NCBI GenBank assembly: GCA_035772785.1
Contig: JAOCPU010000026.1
Coordinates: 248,001 to 312,000, forward strand
Source of the DNA: Phlebiopsis flavidoalba
Lineage: Eukaryota > Basidiomycota > Agaricomycetes > Polyporales > Phanerochaetaceae
DNA length: 64,000 nucleotides
Direction of reading: 5' to 3'
The translations under genes were made by a program, and so were the position numbers. Of this stretch, positions 63,273 to 64,000 are shown one piece after another. Numbering within the stretch: position 1 is the stretch's first letter; each line of letters starts with the position of its first letter. The notes beneath the pieces are model-generated. The model saw nothing but the letters and a program-made list of their open reading frames with translations, did no database searches and was not told where the DNA came from.

Positions 63273-64000
63273 TCAATGCGACCTTCCATTTTTTTGGCTG
63301 TGGCTCATCTTCGCTAGGGGACAAGTTCCGTTTCGTGGGACTGACTGGGGGACCGCTGCTGATGATCCTGGCTTATTTGCATCCTCTGAGGACGTCTCTC
63401 TGGAGCTATTGTGTAAGTGTACGGGCTGTAGGGGTGCATTCTCCTCAAGTTCATCCTCGTCTGCTTGAAGTGCAAGTTGCATTTGCTTCTGTCAGCTCAG
63501 CGTGTTCTTCGAGCACCGGGCTTTCGCGTCGAGAGGGCAGATTGGTAGGACGGTTCCCGGCTTGAGGTTTCTGTCTCTGAGTCCGACTCGCTTGACAGAC
63601 CATTCATCCAAGTCATGACCTCTTCGTGTTTAGAGCCGAGAATTTTCTTGCTGTTCTTCTGATGCATAACCCAAGCAACGTGTAGGGCATCCTGTGCAAT
63701 TTCTTGGCATTCTAGCCATCGGCTAGGTCCCCACAATGCTTCTGTCAAGTCAATCTAAGCATAATGAGAGTAAGAGACTGTCACTGACTGTGCAATGAGA
63801 ACTCAGAGGACTCACATGAACCTCCTCCTTTGAAGTATCCAGCCGCCATGTCGCAACATCACAGGGGAGGTGATTTGCTAACTCCTTGTCCAGGTGACTG
63901 AGCACACGAGGACAAGACGTATGAAGCTAAGTGTCTGCTTCGGGTACTGGGTTTGCATGAAGTAACTTTTTACCTTCAGGCAAACCGGCCGATCACATGA
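63273..64000 (-). CDS. Unidentified gene, C-terminal part (cut by window edge)
   Basis: Minus-strand text enters from the right edge: HLDKELANHLPCDVATWRLD and TSKEEVH (about 63890-63820). An intron follows, then EALWGPSRWLECQEIAQDAL, HVAWVMHQKNSKKILGSKHE, and EEVMTWMNGLSSESDSETET (about 63740-63570). After a frame break an acidic/Ser-rich tail (LQADEDELEENAPL, SRETSSEDANKPGSS) leads to a stop at about 63273. The sequence looks like a genuine protein C-terminus with phospho-acceptor-like acidic serines, but I do not recognise the family. Confidence 0.5.

Overview
The window is nuclear DNA from a filamentous basidiomycete, most likely a wood-decay type Agaricomycete. The evidence is the dense, short-intron gene structure (GT..AG introns mostly about 50-65 nt), intron-containing tRNAs, and a gene set of SAP18, SMC5, NUP188, RRP43, EMC6, TTC27 and a Boi-like SH3-SAM-PH protein, together with an F-box family that is tandemly duplicated. 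The species is not determinable from what I can see. Almost every recognisable gene carries single-base insertions or deletions relative to its own reading frame, including inside catalytic motifs of housekeeping genes. I therefore read the window as a low-accuracy (long-read type) assembly more than a stretch of true pseudogenes. Gene spans below run from the first to the last recognisable exon. Exon joints and frames were inferred by eye and are approximate.

Layout. 1-6.0 kb: three tandem F-box paralogues on the + strand, with their proximal promoters duplicated too. 6.0-9.0 kb: no gene I can support. 9.0-10.3 kb (-): peroxisomal-type mitochondrial-carrier protein. 10.85-12.0 kb (-): unnamed protein that looks like a conserved basidiomycete family. 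12.5-16.3 kb (-): large ubiquitin-conjugating (E2) protein, abutted by a + strand intron-containing tRNA-Tyr at 16.4 kb. 17.3-18.6 kb: proline-rich, unassigned. 18.9-19.2 kb: a degenerate tRNA-like element and an intron-containing tRNA-Ala. 19.6-21.2 kb (-): pepsin-family aspartic protease. 22.1-23.2 kb (-): SAP18. 23.2-26.7 kb: only weak coding traces. 26.8-29.2 kb (+): sugar transporter. 29.7-30.5 kb (+): hotdog thioesterase. 30.7-32.0 kb (-): Ran1/Vhs1-like kinase. 32.6-33.4 kb (+): second hotdog protein lacking the His of the HGG motif. 33.5-34.4 kb (-): ITP pyrophosphatase. 34.8-39.7 kb (+): SMC5. 39.9-41.1 kb (-): exosome RRP43. 43.1-43.6 kb (+): EMC6. 44.3-45.1 kb (+): unnamed basidiomycete family. 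45.5-47.9 kb (-): TTC27. 48.2-53.4 kb (-): SH3-SAM-PH-CH polarity protein. 54.7-55.4 kb (+): Ser/Thr-rich single-pass membrane protein. 55.7-62.6 kb (-): nucleoporin NUP188. 63.3-64.0 kb (-): C-terminal part of an unidentified gene.

Apart from the F-box cluster, neighbouring genes are functionally unrelated housekeeping genes on alternating strands. I see no biosynthetic cluster, no transposon with recognisable reverse transcriptase or transposase, and no CRISPR. The most distinctive items are the E2 protein with Cys motifs upstream of its UBC fold, the four-domain SH3-SAM-PH-CH protein, the motif-divergent thioesterase paralogue, and the systematic indel pattern.
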